Shown piece by piece: positions 1 through 9,289 of a stretch of 64,000 nt of DNA. Positions within the stretch are counted from its first letter, which is position 1. Every line of letters starts with the position of its first letter. Under the pieces are notes generated by a model, which was given only the letters and a program-made list of their open reading frames with translations, was not told the origin of the DNA and made no database searches. Source of the DNA: JBCBKL01 sp963922565 (GTDB taxonomy: Bacteria; Pseudomonadota; Alphaproteobacteria; Rhodobacterales; Rhodobacteraceae). Position numbers and translations under genes: made by a program. Location: positions 1 to 64,000 of the forward strand of contig CAWUIQ010000016.1 of NCBI GenBank assembly GCA_963922565.1, in the 5' to 3' direction.

Positions 1-19
1 CAAGGCGTCGCCAGCTGGC

Positions 20-757
20 TCACAACATGGCCATCCCGCCGTTTACGTGCAAGGTCGTGCCGGTGATGTACGCCGCCTCGGGGCTTGCCAAGTAAAGGAC
101 CGCACCGGCGATTTCCTCCGGCGTTCCCATCCGTCCTGTGGGGATCTGGCCCAGGATACCGGCCTTCTGATCATCCGTCAGCTTATCGGTCATCGCTGTT
201 TCGATGAAACCGGGCGCAACTGCGTTCACGGTGATCCCGCGGCTTGCCACCTCATAGGCGATGGACTTGGTCATGCCGACCATCCCGGCCTTCGATGCGG
301 CATAGTTCGCCTGTCCCGGATTGCCCGTGGCACCAACCACGGACGAGATGTTCACGATCCGGCCCCAGCGGGCTTTCATCATGCCGCGGATCACACCCTT
401 GCAGAGCCGCATGGCCGAGGTGAGGTTCACGTCAAGCACCGATTGCCACTCGTCATCCGACATGCGCATGAAAAGGTTATCGCGGGTGATGCCCGCATTG
501 TTGATCAGAATGTCGACACCGCCCATGGCGTCTCCTGCCTGTTTCGGCAGCGCCTCAACGGCCTCGGCGTCGCTCAGATTGCAGGGCAGTACGTGGGCCC
601 GCTCGCCCAGCTGGGCGGCCAGCGCCTCCAGCGGCTCAACCCGTGTTCCGCTCAGGCCCACGGTTGCGCCGGCCCCATGCAAGGCGGTTGCGATGGCCGC
701 GCCGATCCCGCCCGATGCGCCGGTGACCAGCGCTTTCTTATCCGTCAAATCAAACAT
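20..757 (-). CDS. fabG: 3-oxoacyl-ACP reductase FabG
   Basis: NADPH-dependent short-chain dehydrogenase of 245 aa that reduces 3-oxoacyl-ACP in type II fatty-acid elongation in the cytoplasm. The Rossmann motif TGASGGIG is at residues 12-19, NNAG at 86-89, and the catalytic set is N111, S139, Y152 and K156 (YAASK). The length is normal for FabG and the C-terminal half carries the usual APGFIETAMT segment. The ATG follows the fabD stop by one base, and a GGAGGG ribosome site lies inside the end of fabD, so the two are translationally coupled. The acyl carrier protein gene would be expected just outside the window to the left. Confidence 0.96.
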   Translation of the reverse strand: MFDLTDKKALVTGASGGIGAAIATALHGAGATVGLSGTRVEPLEALAAQLGERAHVLPCNLSDAEAVEALPKQAGDAMGGVDILINNAGITRDNLFMRMSDDEWQSVLDVNLTSAMRLCKGVIRGMMKARWGRIVNISSVVGATGNPGQANYAASKAGMVGMTKSIAYEVASRGITVNAVAPGFIETAMTDKLTDDQKAGILGQIPTGRMGTPEEIAGAVLYLASPEAAYITGTTLHVNGGMAML

Positions 758-758
758 G

Positions 759-1691
759 TCAGCCCTCCAGAAGGCCCTTGATATCGTCAGGGGTGCCGAC
801 CGCGCGGGCGGCGATGCTGCGGTCGATGCGCCGGACCATGCCGGACAGTGCCTTGCCTGCGCCGACCTCCCACATCTCGGTCACGCCGTTCTGGGCCATC
901 CACAGCACGCTTTCACGCCAGCGGACAGAACCCGTCACCTGCTGAACGAGGAACGCGCGCAGTTGCCCTGCATCCGCGCAGGGTTCCGCGGTGACGTTTG
1001 GAATGACCGGCACCTTGGGATCCGCAATTTCTACCGCAGCAAGCGCGTCAGCCATGACACGGGCCGCGGGCTCCATCAGTGAACAGTGAAACGGGGCGGA
1101 TACCGGCAACATCACCGCGCGTTTGGCCCCCTTGGTCTTGGCCAGCTCCACGGCGCGTTCAACAGCCTCTTTATGACCGGAAACGACCACCTGACCGGGG
1201 TCGTTGTCGTTGGCCGCTTCGCAAACCTGCCCCTGTGCCGCCTCTGCGGCAACCAGCGTGGCTTTGTCGAAGTCGAGACCAAGCAAAGCGGCCATAGCAC
1301 CCACGCCAACCGGCACGGCCTCTTGCATCGCCTGACCACGGGTGCGCAACAGCCGCGCGGTGTCCGAAAGGCTGAGGGCGCCAGCGGCGCAGAGAGCAGA
1401 GTATTCCCCCAACGAATGGCCAACAACGTAAGAGGCGCGGTCGATCCCGGCCCCTTCAGCCTCCATCGCGCGCAGGGCTGCGATCGACGTCGCCATCAAA
1501 GCAGGTTGCGCATTCTGGGTCAGGGTCAGGGTCTCGGCATCGCCTTCCCAGATCACCGCGCTCAGCTTTTCGCCCAAGGCGTCGTCAACCTCGTCGAAAA
1601 CCGCGCGCGCCTCGGGATAGGCTTCGGCCATGTCACGGCCCATGCCAATGGACTGAGCCCCCTGCCCGGGAAAAGCAAATGCGATAGTCAT
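759..1691 (-). CDS. fabD: Malonyl-CoA:ACP transacylase FabD
   Basis: A 310-aa acyltransferase that moves the malonyl group from CoA to ACP, the entry step for fatty-acid chain extension. FPGQGAQ is at residues 7-13, the nucleophile Ser93 sits in GHSLGEY, R118 is the malonate-binding arginine, and His202 (APFHCSLM) completes the dyad. It is the first gene of a fabD-fabG unit on this strand. Malonyl-CoA made by the malonate locus 10 kb away could in principle feed it, but nothing in the sequence links their regulation. Confidence 0.96.
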   Translation of the reverse strand: MTIAFAFPGQGAQSIGMGRDMAEAYPEARAVFDEVDDALGEKLSAVIWEGDAETLTLTQNAQPALMATSIAALRAMEAEGAGIDRASYVVGHSLGEYSALCAAGALSLSDTARLLRTRGQAMQEAVPVGVGAMAALLGLDFDKATLVAAEAAQGQVCEAANDNDPGQVVVSGHKEAVERAVELAKTKGAKRAVMLPVSAPFHCSLMEPAARVMADALAAVEIADPKVPVIPNVTAEPCADAGQLRAFLVQQVTGSVRWRESVLWMAQNGVTEMWEVGAGKALSGMVRRIDRSIAARAVGTPDDIKGLLEG

Positions 1692-1872
1692 TCCGCCCCC
1701 TGTCTCTTATCTTATTGGGGCGGTGTAATGTGATGAAAGGGTCAGCACAAGGCATGCGCCGCCCGCACGACTTATGTGCGCGGATTGCTATTTGCCTCGC
1801 CCGGGCATCACATCACCTTAGTGAACAATTGGTAAAGAACGGCGGCTGCATCGGCGCCAACCGGAGGTTTGA

Positions 1873-3066
1873 ATGACCCTAGCGAACACGACACAAACCT
1901 ATGGCGGTGTGACGAAGACGTTTCACTGGCTGACGGTTCTGCTCATTTTCACGCTCATTCCGCTGGGGATCATCGCAAACGCTCTGCCCTATGAGACGTC
2001 CGAAGAGCTGGCGCAAAAGGCGTTCCTCTTCTCGATCCACAAAACGCTGGGTGTCTTTACCTTCTTCGTGGCACTTGCCCGGATCCTTTGGGCCTATAGC
2101 CAACCCAAACCGGGGCTGCTGCATCCTGACCGCAAGATGGAAAGCATCGCTGCCGAAACAGTGCACTGGCTGCTTTACGGATCGCTCCTGCTGGTGCCGC
2201 TTTCAGGCTGGGTCCACCACGCCGCGACGACGGGTTTCGCGCCAATCTGGTGGCCGTTCGGGCAGAACCTGCCCTTCGTTCCCAAGGACGAAAGCATCGC
2301 CAATACCTTTGCCGGGCTGCATGTGGTGTTCGAACGGGTGCTCGTTCTGTCGCTCTTCCTGCATGTCGCCGGGGCGCTGAAACACCATTTCGTCGACAAG
2401 GATGTCACGCTCAAACGGATGTGGTTCGGTCAGGTTCGCGTGCCGGAAGTGGCCAGCGAACATCGTCTGGCCCTTCCATTCGGCGCTGCATTGTCAGCGT
2501 GGGCGGCAGCAATCCTGATCGGCGGTAGTCTCGGCGTCTATCAGGGCAAAGGCAGCGCGGTCGAAGCGGCGCAGCTAGAGCAGGTCCAGTCGGGCTGGCA
2601 GGTCGACGACGGCACGCTTGGCATCGAAGTCGTTCAGCTGGGCTCGGCCGTTCAGGGCAGCTTTACCGATTGGACGGCGGCGATCGACTTTGACCCGGAC
2701 GTCGCAGAGGGCCCGTCAGGCACGGTCGATGTCACGGTGTCCATCGGGTCGCTCGAACTGGGGTCGGTCAAGGAACAGGCCATGGGGGCGGACTATTTCA
2801 ACGTTGCCGAATTCCCGACCGCGAACTTTGTTGCCGATATTATAACGCTGCCGGATGGGTACGAGGCCCGGGGCAACTTGACCATGAAAGGCACCACGAT
2901 CCCGGCAACGCTGCCCTTCACGCTTCAGCTTGATGGGCCAAGCGCCACGATGGAAGGGCAGCTGATCATCGACCGCCGCGACTTTGCCATTGGCATGGGA
3001 ATGACGGACGAAAGCTCGCTTGGTTTCGATGTCGTGGTGAACGTGAAGCTCAACGCCACCCAGTGA
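1873..3066 (+). CDS. Cytochrome b561 - YceI fusion protein
   Basis: A 397-aa two-domain protein. Residues about 10-185 form a four-helix cytochrome b561 domain with histidines placed to ligate two haems (H18, H56, H98, H150, H164). A fifth helix at about 205-222 then leads to a C-terminal YceI domain (about 240-397), a lipocalin-like barrel known in other members to bind polyisoprenoid or quinone-like ligands. The topology puts the YceI barrel in the periplasm next to the membrane haems, so electron exchange with a bound isoprenoid or quinone is a reasonable inference. It stands alone, with 180 bp before it and 260 bp after it. The substrate is unknown. Confidence 0.85.
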   Translation: MTLANTTQTYGGVTKTFHWLTVLLIFTLIPLGIIANALPYETSEELAQKAFLFSIHKTLGVFTFFVALARILWAYSQPKPGLLHPDRKMESIAAETVHWLLYGSLLLVPLSGWVHHAATTGFAPIWWPFGQNLPFVPKDESIANTFAGLHVVFERVLVLSLFLHVAGALKHHFVDKDVTLKRMWFGQVRVPEVASEHRLALPFGAALSAWAAAILIGGSLGVYQGKGSAVEAAQLEQVQSGWQVDDGTLGIEVVQLGSAVQGSFTDWTAAIDFDPDVAEGPSGTVDVTVSIGSLELGSVKEQAMGADYFNVAEFPTANFVADIITLPDGYEARGNLTMKGTTIPATLPFTLQLDGPSATMEGQLIIDRRDFAIGMGMTDESSLGFDVVVNVKLNATQ

Positions 3067-3327
3067 CCGATGCGACGCCGTTGATCGCGCCACGTCCAAG
3101 CTTCGACGGCCATCTGATAGATGCGCGGCGTCAAACCACGACTGCATTCAATACTTTGCCCCGAATGCCGGAATGCGGAGCGGACCCAACATCGTGGCGC
3201 AATCGGGCGGAACCGGGGATAAACGCCTAATCCGCGGTCATTCTCTAAGCATCCGACCACGACAACATTGCCCTGTCCGGCATTCTTGATACTCTCGCCC
3301 GATAACACGGGCCAAGGGGGATTCATT

Positions 3328-4350
3328 ATGAAACGCAACAGATTGATGGGATTTGGGATAGACCGACGTAGCCTGATCATGGGCGCAGGTGCCGCCGCCG
3401 GGCTTGCGTCAATGCCGAAACAGCTTATTGCGCAAGAACCATTGAGCGTAGCGGGCATATACACCGTTCCCGTCGAACAGCAGTGGGTCAGCCGTATCCA
3501 CATTGCGGCAGAGGCCGCGCAAGCCGCCGGTCAGATCAGCTATACCTTCACAGAAAACACCGCCAACACCGACTATACCCGCGTGATGCGCGAATACGCC
3601 GAAGGCGGCGCGAAGCTGATCGTCGGTGAGATCTTCGGTGTCGAGGCGGAGGCGCGTGAAGTGGTGCTGGATTACCCGGATACTGCGTTCTTGCTGGGCT
3701 CGTCCTTCCTTGAGGATCCTGCCTATCCAAACCTCTCTGTCTTCGACAATTACATCCAGGATGCGGCCTACCTTTCCGGCATCATTGCAGGCGCAATGAG
3801 CGAGGCAGGCAATATCGGCATGGTCGGCGGCTTCCCGATTCCAGAGGTCAACCGCCTGATGCACGCCTTCATGGCGGGTGTTCGAGAAATGAAGCCTGAC
3901 GCGACATTCCAGGTGTCCTTCATCGGCTCATGGTTCGATCCGCCGAAGGCCAAGGAAACCGCATTCGCAATGATCGAAAACGGGGCCGATATGATGTATG
4001 CGGAACGCTTTGGCGTTTCCGACGCCGCACAGGAGCGTGGCGTCTTGGCGATTGGCAATGTCATCGACACGCAGGCGGATTATCCCGACACCGTGGTCGC
4101 ATCCGCGCTTTGGCACTTTGAGCCGACGATGCAAGCGGCGCTTGCCGCTGTGGCAGAGGGCAACTTCACCGCGGCCAATTACGGGCTTTACTCATACATG
4201 AAGGAAGGCGGCTGCTCTCTGGCCCCATTGGGTACATTCGAGGGCAAGGTTCCCGCAGAAGCAATGGCGCTGGTGGCGGAGCGAGAGGCTGCGATCAAGG
4301 CAGGCACCTATGTTGTCGAAGTCGATGACACGGAGCCCGTGTCCTCCTGA
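3328..4350 (+). CDS. BMP-family substrate-binding protein of a nucleoside ABC transporter
   Basis: A 340-aa periplasmic binding protein of the BmpA/Med (basic membrane protein) family, which in other bacteria binds purine or pyrimidine nucleosides. The N-terminus has a twin-arginine-like leader (RR at 13-14, hydrophobic stretch GAGAAAGLASM, then a cleavage region near residue 36), so export by Tat is likely. The start was chosen because AAGGGGG lies a few bases upstream of this ATG; an in-frame ATG 60 bp earlier lacks this and would spoil the leader. The stop overlaps the start of the ATPase gene by one base. First gene of a five-gene uptake and deamination operon. Confidence 0.9.
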   Translation: MKRNRLMGFGIDRRSLIMGAGAAAGLASMPKQLIAQEPLSVAGIYTVPVEQQWVSRIHIAAEAAQAAGQISYTFTENTANTDYTRVMREYAEGGAKLIVGEIFGVEAEAREVVLDYPDTAFLLGSSFLEDPAYPNLSVFDNYIQDAAYLSGIIAGAMSEAGNIGMVGGFPIPEVNRLMHAFMAGVREMKPDATFQVSFIGSWFDPPKAKETAFAMIENGADMMYAERFGVSDAAQERGVLAIGNVIDTQADYPDTVVASALWHFEPTMQAALAAVAEGNFTAANYGLYSYMKEGGCSLAPLGTFEGKVPAEAMALVAEREAAIKAGTYVVEVDDTEPVSS

Positions 4351-5888
4351 TGACCCAGACGGCAGAGGCGCGGGAGGTTGTCCTGCGCCTCGACGGAATT
4401 ACCAAACGGTTCGGCAGCCTGACGGCCAATGACAAGGTCAACGTCACGCTGCAGAAGGGCGAAGTCATCGCGCTTCTGGGTGAAAACGGCGCTGGCAAAA
4501 CCACCCTGATGAACATCCTCTTCGGGCATTACACGGCGGACGAAGGGTCCGTCGAAGTGTTTGGCGAGGCCTTGCCCGCCGGCGCGACCGGTGCTGCGTT
4601 GAAGGCCGGCATTGGCATGGTTCACCAGCATTTCACGCTGGCGGGCAACCTGACCGTTCTCGACAATATCCTGCTGGGCACTGCGCCGCTTTGGTCCTTT
4701 GGTGGCCGCCGCAAGGCGGCTGCGGCTCGTGTCAAAGCGCTTGCCGACAAGTTCGGGCTGGCCATCGACCCATCAGCAAAGATTGCAGCCCTTTCCGTGG
4801 GAGAGCGTCAGCGGGTCGAGATCCTGAAGGCGCTTTACCGCGACGCCCGCATCCTGATTTTGGACGAACCCACAGCCGTGCTGACGCCGCAAGAGACGGA
4901 CGCGCTTTTTGACACTTTGCGGAAGGCGGTCGCGCAAGGGCTGTCGGTCATATTCATTTCCCACAAGCTGCATGAGGTTATGGCCATTTCGGACCGGGTT
5001 ATGGTGTTGCGTCATGGCAGGCTCGTTGGCGAGCGTGCAACGACCGAGACAACGCCGCACGAGCTTGCCGAACTCATGGTCGGGGCGGAAATCGCACAGC
5101 CAGTACCTTCCGCCGCCAAGCCCGGCGCCACACTTTTGAGCATGCGTGACGTTTCAGCCCATCCGCTGGGGCACAGAACGGGGTTGCGCGGCATCGATCT
5201 GGACCTGCGCGCGGGCCAGATCGTGGGCCTCGCCGGTGTTTCCGGGAACGGGCAAGGCGCACTCGCGGATCTCATCTCGGGTGAGACCAAGCCGGATAGC
5301 GGTACGATGCGACTGGGCAACGAAGAAGTGGCGCACTGGTCACCACGGGCTGCGCTTTCGGCCCAGATCGGACGTATTCCCGAGGATCGCCACAGCACGG
5401 GCAGCATCGCCGATTTCTCACTTTCCGAGAACACGATCATGGAAAGCTACAAGGACCCGCCCCTGAGCCGTTTTGGGTGGATGCGCTGGCCCGCCGCAGA
5501 GGCTTTTGCAAGGAGGGTGATCGACCGATACGACGTGCGTTGCCCAGGCCCGGAGACAAAGATCCGCCTTCTGTCAGGCGGGAATATGCAAAAGCTCATA
5601 CTCGGCCGCGTGCTTGAGTCCGATCCCCGGATCATTCTGGCCAATCAGCCCGTGCGCGGGCTTGATATCGGGGCTGTGACCTACGTGCAGGAACGTTTGA
5701 TCGCGGCCCGGGATGCGGGCGCGGCCATATTGCTGATTTCCGACGATCTGGACGAGATCATGGGGCTTGCGGATGTGATCCGGGTGATGTCCGAGGGACG
5801 GCTTTCGCCCGAATTCCCACGCGGATCGCTGACTGCCGCCGAACTTGGCCGCTGGATGGCGGGAGAAGGGTTCGACCGTGCGGCTTGA
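4350..5888 (+). CDS. Nucleoside ABC transporter, double ATPase subunit
   Basis: A 512-aa ATP-binding protein with two tandem ABC domains, as in RbsA/YufO-type importers. The first has a normal Walker A (GENGAGKT, 44-51), signature LSVGERQ and Walker B LILDEP. The second has a degenerate Walker A (GVSGNGQGA), signature LSGGNMQ and ILANQP in place of a Walker B aspartate, the asymmetry usual in this family. It energises the two permeases that follow. It starts within the stop codon of the binding protein (TGATG) and overlaps the next permease. Confidence 0.93.
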   Translation: MTQTAEAREVVLRLDGITKRFGSLTANDKVNVTLQKGEVIALLGENGAGKTTLMNILFGHYTADEGSVEVFGEALPAGATGAALKAGIGMVHQHFTLAGNLTVLDNILLGTAPLWSFGGRRKAAAARVKALADKFGLAIDPSAKIAALSVGERQRVEILKALYRDARILILDEPTAVLTPQETDALFDTLRKAVAQGLSVIFISHKLHEVMAISDRVMVLRHGRLVGERATTETTPHELAELMVGAEIAQPVPSAAKPGATLLSMRDVSAHPLGHRTGLRGIDLDLRAGQIVGLAGVSGNGQGALADLISGETKPDSGTMRLGNEEVAHWSPRAALSAQIGRIPEDRHSTGSIADFSLSENTIMESYKDPPLSRFGWMRWPAAEAFARRVIDRYDVRCPGPETKIRLLSGGNMQKLILGRVLESDPRIILANQPVRGLDIGAVTYVQERLIAARDAGAAILLISDDLDEIMGLADVIRVMSEGRLSPEFPRGSLTAAELGRWMAGEGFDRAA

Positions 5889-6927
5889 ACCGATCCGCAA
5901 CCCCACCTTGGCCCGATCCGTGGGCTTTCCCGCCGCAGCGCTTGGGCTGTCGGTTGTGGTCGCGTCCATTCTCGCGCTGCTGGCAGGTGCCAGTCCGTTC
6001 GCGACACTCGGGCTGATCCTGAAGGGGGCTGCCGGGTCACAGTTCGCCGCGCTTGAAACCTTGAACCGGGCGACCCCCCTGATCTTTACGGGGCTTGCCG
6101 TGGCTGTCGCTTTCCGTGCGAAGCTTTGGAATATCGGCGCGGAGGCACAGCTCTACATCGGCGCACTGCTCACCGTTGTTTTTGGAACGTCCGCGCTTGG
6201 GTTGCCGGGGCCGCTACCGCTCGTGCTGATCGGTGTGGCCGCCATGATAGGCGGGGCGATCATGTTGCTTGGTCCCGTCATCCTCAAGACCCGGTTCGGC
6301 GTCGATGAGGTGGTCACGACGCTTCTTCTGAACTTCATCGTGCTCCTGTTCATCTCCCTGCTGCTCGAGGGGCCGTTGAAGGATCCGATGGGGATGGGTT
6401 GGCCCAAGTCGCCCAGACTGGACCCAGAGGCGCGCCTTCCCCGGATCGTGGAGGGGCTGCGCCTGCATTGGGGTTTTGCGCTGGCGCTGATCTGCGCTGC
6501 GGTGGTCTGGGTGATCGAAACGCGGACCACGCTTGGATACGAAATCCGGGCCGTTGGGCAAAACCCGCGCGCGGCCCGCTTTGCAGGGGTTCCCGTGAAC
6601 ATCGTCCTTGTGAAAACCGCGCTGCTCTCAGGCGGGTTGGCTGCGTTGGCCGGGTTTTCAGAGGTTGCGGGGCTGAAAGGCACCCTCACGCTCGATATCA
6701 GCCCGGGGTTTGGCTACACCGGGATCATCGTGGCGATGCTTGCGCTTCTGCATCCGCTGGGCGTCGTCGTCTCTGCGATCTTCGTTGCAGGCGTGTTCGT
6801 CGGCGCAGACAGCATGAGCCGTGCCGCCAGCGTTCCGACCTATATCGCAGACCTGTTGCTGGCGACGGCGCTTCTCTTCATGGTTCTCTCTATTCTTCTA
6901 ACGCGGTTCAGGATCGTGAGAGGCTGA
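5878..6927 (+). CDS. Nucleoside ABC transporter permease 1
   Basis: A 349-aa inner-membrane permease of the YufP/RbsC-like (BPD_transp_2) family with about nine hydrophobic segments. A GTG start is preferred: GGGAGAAGGG ends seven bases before it, and the overlap with the ATPase gene is then only 11 bp. A TTG 33 bp further upstream is an alternative. The signature region ETRTTLGYEIRAVGQNP is the cytoplasmic loop that meets the ATPase. It forms a heterodimeric channel with the next gene. Confidence 0.9.
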   Translation: MRLEPIRNPTLARSVGFPAAALGLSVVVASILALLAGASPFATLGLILKGAAGSQFAALETLNRATPLIFTGLAVAVAFRAKLWNIGAEAQLYIGALLTVVFGTSALGLPGPLPLVLIGVAAMIGGAIMLLGPVILKTRFGVDEVVTTLLLNFIVLLFISLLLEGPLKDPMGMGWPKSPRLDPEARLPRIVEGLRLHWGFALALICAAVVWVIETRTTLGYEIRAVGQNPRAARFAGVPVNIVLVKTALLSGGLAALAGFSEVAGLKGTLTLDISPGFGYTGIIVAMLALLHPLGVVVSAIFVAGVFVGADSMSRAASVPTYIADLLLATALLFMVLSILLTRFRIVRG

Positions 6928-7871
6928 TGGAGCTTCTCGATATCCTCCTCTCTGCCAGTTTTTGGGCCGCCGCCGTGCGCATCGCCTCGCCGTTGATCTT
7001 TGCGACCATGGGCGAGTTGATCTGCGAACGCGCGGGGGTTCTGAACCTCGGGATCGAGGGGATCATGGTGGCGGGTGCCTTTGCCGGATGGATGGCGGTC
7101 TATGCGGGTACGGGGCTCTGGATGGGTGTGGCGATCGCGATGGCGGCCGGCATGCTCTTTGGTCTTCTGCATGCAACGCTCACGGTGCCCTTCGGATTAT
7201 CCCAACATGTGGTGGGGCTGGGGATCACCCTTTTGGCCACGTCGGCGGCTTATTACGCCTATCGGCTGGCCCTGCCAGAAGTCACCAGCCCACCCCGGAT
7301 CATCCCCTTCCAGCCCTTCGAGATCCCAATCCTGTCCCAGATCCCAATTCTGGGGAGTGCGGTTTTTGGGCAGACCCCCCTGACCTATCTGGCATTCGTG
7401 GTCGTGGGCGTCACCGCCTTCATCCTCTACCGAACACCGCTGGGGCTGGCGCTCAGAGCGGCGGGAGAAAACCCGTCGGCGGTGGAGGCGCAGGGCCTGT
7501 CGGTAACCGCCCTTAGAATGGGTGCTGTCATCGTCGGTTCGGGGCTGATGGCAGTTGGTGGCGCTTTCCTCACCATGTCGGCCTTCGACAGTTTCTTTTT
7601 CGAGATGGTCAATGGCCGCGGATGGATCTGCATCGCGCTGGTCGTTTTTGGCGCCTGGCGACCGGGCAAGGCGCTTTTGGGTGCGTTGCTTTTCGCTGCG
7701 TTCGATGCCCTGCAGATCCGGCTGCAGCAGACAGGTCTGGGGGCGGTTGTGCCCTATCAGGTCTTCTTGATGATCCCCTATATCCTGTCGATCCTCGCGC
7801 TGATCCTGATGTCACGCCGGGCCGAAGTGCCTGCCGCGCTGATGATACCCTACAACCGTGGAGAACGCTGA
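6927..7871 (+). CDS. Nucleoside ABC transporter permease 2
   Basis: A 314-aa inner-membrane permease of the YufQ type, partner of the preceding gene. It opens with MELLDILLSASFW and carries the family stretch GELICERAGVLNLGIEGIM and the coupling loop YRTPLGLALRAAGENP. The ATG overlaps the previous stop (TGATG), so translation is coupled. The last base of its stop is the first base of the amidohydrolase start. Confidence 0.92.
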   Translation: MELLDILLSASFWAAAVRIASPLIFATMGELICERAGVLNLGIEGIMVAGAFAGWMAVYAGTGLWMGVAIAMAAGMLFGLLHATLTVPFGLSQHVVGLGITLLATSAAYYAYRLALPEVTSPPRIIPFQPFEIPILSQIPILGSAVFGQTPLTYLAFVVVGVTAFILYRTPLGLALRAAGENPSAVEAQGLSVTALRMGAVIVGSGLMAVGGAFLTMSAFDSFFFEMVNGRGWICIALVVFGAWRPGKALLGALLFAAFDALQIRLQQTGLGAVVPYQVFLMIPYILSILALILMSRRAEVPAALMIPYNRGER

Positions 7872-9160
7872 TGCCAAGCTTCGACATTCTTGTGAAGGGT
7901 GGAACCCTGCCTGACGGATCGATCGCCGATATCGGCATTTCCGGCGACCGCATCACCGCGATTGGGTCATTGGACGGCATTGAGGCCGGTACGGTCATCG
8001 ATGCCACGGGCGACCTCGTCTCACCCCCCTTTGTTGATCCCCATTTCCATATGGATGCGACGCTCAGCTACGGCACGCCCCGGATCAATGCATCGGGCAC
8101 CTTGCTTGAAGGGATCGGACTGTGGGGTGAACTTAAGCAAACCGCCACGGTCGATGACATGGTCACCCGGGCGCTTTCTTATTGCGACTGGGCGGTGTCC
8201 ATGGGCCTGCTAGCAATCCGCAGCCATGTGGACACCTGCGATGACAGCCTGAAGGGCGTCGAAGCAATGCTCCACGTGCGCGAGACGGTGCGCCCATATC
8301 TTGATCTGCAGCTCGTCGCATTTCCGCAAGATGGCCTGTTACGCGACCCAACGGCCCACACCAACACGTTGCGCGCGCTCGACATGGGGGTCGACGTCGT
8401 TGGGGGTATCCCCCACTTCGAAAGGACGATGGCGGATGGCGCCGAGAGCGTGCGTATCCTGTGCGAGATCGCGGCAGAACGCGGCCTGCCCGTGGATATG
8501 CACTGCGATGAAACCGATGACCCCCATTCGCGCCATATCGAAAGCCTTGCCTTCGAAACGCAGCGGCTGGGCCTGCAGGGGCGCGTTGCGGGCTCTCATC
8601 TGACGTCGATGCATTCGATGGACAACTACTATGTCTCAAAGCTGATCCCCCTGATCGCTGAGAGCGAAATCAGCGCCATCCCGAACCCCCTGATCAACAT
8701 CATGCTGCAAGGGCGGCACGACACGTTCCCGAAACGCCGTGGCCTAACGCGGGTCAAGGAAATGCAGGCCGCAGGCATTCGCGTCGGCTGGGGGCAGGAC
8801 TGCGTGCGCGACCCGTGGTATTCGTTGGGAACGGCCGACATGCTTGATGTGGCCTTCATGGGGCTGCACGTCGCGCAGATGTCGTCGCCGGAAGAGATGC
8901 GGCGGTGCTTTGACATGGTAACGGTCGAAAACGCGGCCATTCTCGAACTGGTAGATTATGGCCTGCATGAGGGCGCCATGGCATCGCTGGTCGTTCTGGA
9001 TGCACAGGATCCAATCGAAGCGGTACGGCTCAGGCCGGACCGGCTGGTCGTGATTTCCAAGGGGAATCTCGTCTCGCAAAAGCAGCGCAATGACAGTCAA
9101 TTGACGCTTCCGGGAAGACCTGGATCGGTCCAAAGACGGCACCGGGTTCTAAACGACTAG
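7871..9160 (+). CDS. Cytosine-deaminase-like amidohydrolase
   Basis: A 429-aa metal-dependent hydrolase of the CodA type. Metal ligands are visible as H58 and H60 in DPHFHMD; HCDETDD matches the CodA segment holding the general-acid glutamate, and GWGQDCVRDPW holds the metal-binding aspartate. CodA hydrolyses cytosine to uracil and ammonia. Being the last gene of a BMP-type nucleoside importer operon (one-base overlap) suggests it deaminates the imported base. The exact substrate (cytosine, a methylated cytosine, creatinine or another N-heterocycle) cannot be told from sequence. Confidence 0.85.
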   Translation: MPSFDILVKGGTLPDGSIADIGISGDRITAIGSLDGIEAGTVIDATGDLVSPPFVDPHFHMDATLSYGTPRINASGTLLEGIGLWGELKQTATVDDMVTRALSYCDWAVSMGLLAIRSHVDTCDDSLKGVEAMLHVRETVRPYLDLQLVAFPQDGLLRDPTAHTNTLRALDMGVDVVGGIPHFERTMADGAESVRILCEIAAERGLPVDMHCDETDDPHSRHIESLAFETQRLGLQGRVAGSHLTSMHSMDNYYVSKLIPLIAESEISAIPNPLINIMLQGRHDTFPKRRGLTRVKEMQAAGIRVGWGQDCVRDPWYSLGTADMLDVAFMGLHVAQMSSPEEMRRCFDMVTVENAAILELVDYGLHEGAMASLVVLDAQDPIEAVRLRPDRLVVISKGNLVSQKQRNDSQLTLPGRPGSVQRRHRVLND

Positions 9161-9289
9161 GGCAAGCCGGCCCACCGTTTGTACCAGCGATGAGTTGAAT
9201 AGGCTGTGCTTGCCTCAGGCCTCCAGTGACGTTTCTGCTTGGTTGCAAAACATCCGTCAGCCAAAAGTGAACTCGATACCTTTTCCGAT

